Assembly (NCBI GenBank): GCA_964648365.1
Contig: CAZYLK010000281.1
Location: forward strand, 1-5,165
Origin: SURF-32 sp964648365
Lineage (GTDB): Bacteria > Planctomycetota > Phycisphaerae > UBA1845
Length of the DNA: 5,165 nucleotides
Direction: 5' to 3'
Each line of letters begins with the position of its first letter. Position 1 is the stretch's first letter. Under the pieces are notes generated by a model that was given only the letters and a program-made list of their open reading frames with translations, did not search any database and was not told the origin of the DNA. Of the stretch, positions 4,604 to 5,165 are shown in pieces. The position numbers and the translations under genes are program-made.

Positions 4604-5165
4604 CTACGGAACCGTCGCCAGGTCGAGCGTGGTCCGCCGGCTGAGCAGCTTTCTTCCGTCGGGCCGGAGACTGCCGCTCGGGTCCACGTGCCGGTAGAGG
4701 GTCTGCCGCGAGACACCCAGCTCGGCGCAGAGTTCGCCCACCTTCGTCCCCGGCTGGCCCATCGCCGCCATCGCCAGCCGCAGCTTGGCCGCGGTCATCT
4801 TGTAGGGCCGGCCGCCGTTGCGGCCGCGGGCGCGGGCGGCGGCCATGCCCGCCCTCGTGCGCTCTAGCGTCAGTTCCCGCTCGAACTCTGCCAGCGCCGC
4901 GAAGATGCCCAGGTGGAGCCGTCCGCTCGGCGTGGCCGTGTCGATCACCGCCCCGGCGCCGGCGAGCACCTTGAACCCGATGCCGTTCTTCTGCAGGTCA
5001 TCGACCGTGGTGACGAGATGCCGAAGGTCGCGGCCCAGCCGGTCGAGCTTCCAGACGATGAGCGTGTCGCCGGGCCGCAGCGCCTTCAGGCAGGCAGCGA
5101 GGCCCGGCCGCTGGTCGCGCTTGCCGGAGATGGCGTCCTCGTAGAGGTGCTGCCTCTCCACGCCC
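4604..5165 (-). CDS. Serine recombinase, Tn3-resolvase/DNA-invertase type (5' end cut by window edge)
   Basis: About 187 codons are visible. The reading frame continues past the right edge, so the catalytic-serine segment (the Y-A-R-V-S region near the N-terminus, probably ~35 residues away) is outside. Seen: LYEDAISGKRDQRPGL, then GDTLIVWKLDRLGRDLRHL with the conserved KLDRLGR catalytic arginines. Next come IDTATPSGRLHLGIFAALAEFERELTLERTRAG, the long E-helix region, a GRNGGRPYKM linker, and a C-terminal helix-turn-helix (KVGELCAELGVSRQTLYRHV). A short tail ends at TAG (4604-4606). Family knowledge: these enzymes cut and rejoin DNA at res or inversion sites through a 5'-phosphoserine intermediate and are carried by transposons, plasmids and phages. 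An internal GTG at 5161 should not be taken as the start because homology-like sequence continues upstream. It points to a mobile or accessory setting. No transposase is visible. Confidence 0.93.
   Translation of the reverse strand, partial: GVERQHLYEDAISGKRDQRPGLAACLKALRPGDTLIVWKLDRLGRDLRHLVTTVDDLQKNGIGFKVLAGAGAVIDTATPSGRLHLGIFAALAEFERELTLERTRAGMAAARARGRNGGRPYKMTAAKLRLAMAAMGQPGTKVGELCAELGVSRQTLYRHVDPSGSLRPDGRKLLSRRTTLDLATVP

Noticed and set aside
3754..4644. 296-aa plus-strand open frame
   Set aside because: It covers the start of the HEAT gene and its promoter in antisense. It has no recognisable motifs and the HEAT frame on the other strand is convincing.
4604..5161. GTG at 5161 as a true recombinase start (185-aa complete gene)
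   Set aside because: This would delete the catalytic serine region. The frame stays open to the edge and the visible sequence begins in the middle of the family's N-terminal catalytic domain.
1..5165. CRISPR array, tRNA, rRNA or riboswitch
   Set aside because: No regularly spaced direct repeats, no cloverleaf-like tRNA signatures and no recognisable riboswitch cores were seen. Gaps are all under 150 nt.

Overview
The window is GC-rich, and every supportable gene lies on the minus strand. It reads from the right edge leftwards: a serine recombinase (cut by the right edge), a gap with a plausible sigma70-type promoter, then a co-directional run of five genes. These are a 642-aa HEAT-repeat protein, an unrecognised ~126-aa protein, a 361-aa DjlA-like protein with TerB and J domains, a 54-aa mini-DUF1232 protein, and a ParB-like protein cut by the left edge. 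The large plus-strand open frames all lie opposite these genes and are antisense shadows typical of high-GC DNA.

The source looks like a high-GC bacterium that uses consensus Shine-Dalgarno sites (GGAGG, AAGGAG, AGGGAGGA). The phylum cannot be fixed from the sequence. The recombinase resembles the Tn3-resolvase/invertase type that is widely exchanged between bacteria, and the ParB-like protein suggests a plasmid, integrated element or other accessory locus rather than a housekeeping region. Planctomycetota, Myxococcota or a high-GC proteobacterium are all possible, and this is only a guess.

Layout: 4604-5165 recombinase (5' partial); 4471-4603 gap with promoter and an imperfect palindrome in its spacer; 2542-4470 HEAT protein; 2113-2493 unknown protein; 1976-2112 gap with three inverted repeats; 890-1975 DjlA-like protein; 741-889 gap with two perfect inverted repeats; 576-740 mini-DUF1232; 1-573 ParB-like protein (3' partial). 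The last two genes are only 2 nt apart, and the ParB ribosome site sits in the end of the DUF1232 gene, so they are very likely translationally coupled.

How the genes might work together is inference. A possible Hsp70 co-chaperone, a protein-binding HEAT scaffold, a small membrane-associated protein and a ParB-fold DNA/nucleotide-binding protein are strung together next to a recombinase. No member is a clear toxin, nuclease or restriction enzyme. The set does not match a named system that I recognise, so it is flagged as a candidate uncharacterised accessory module.
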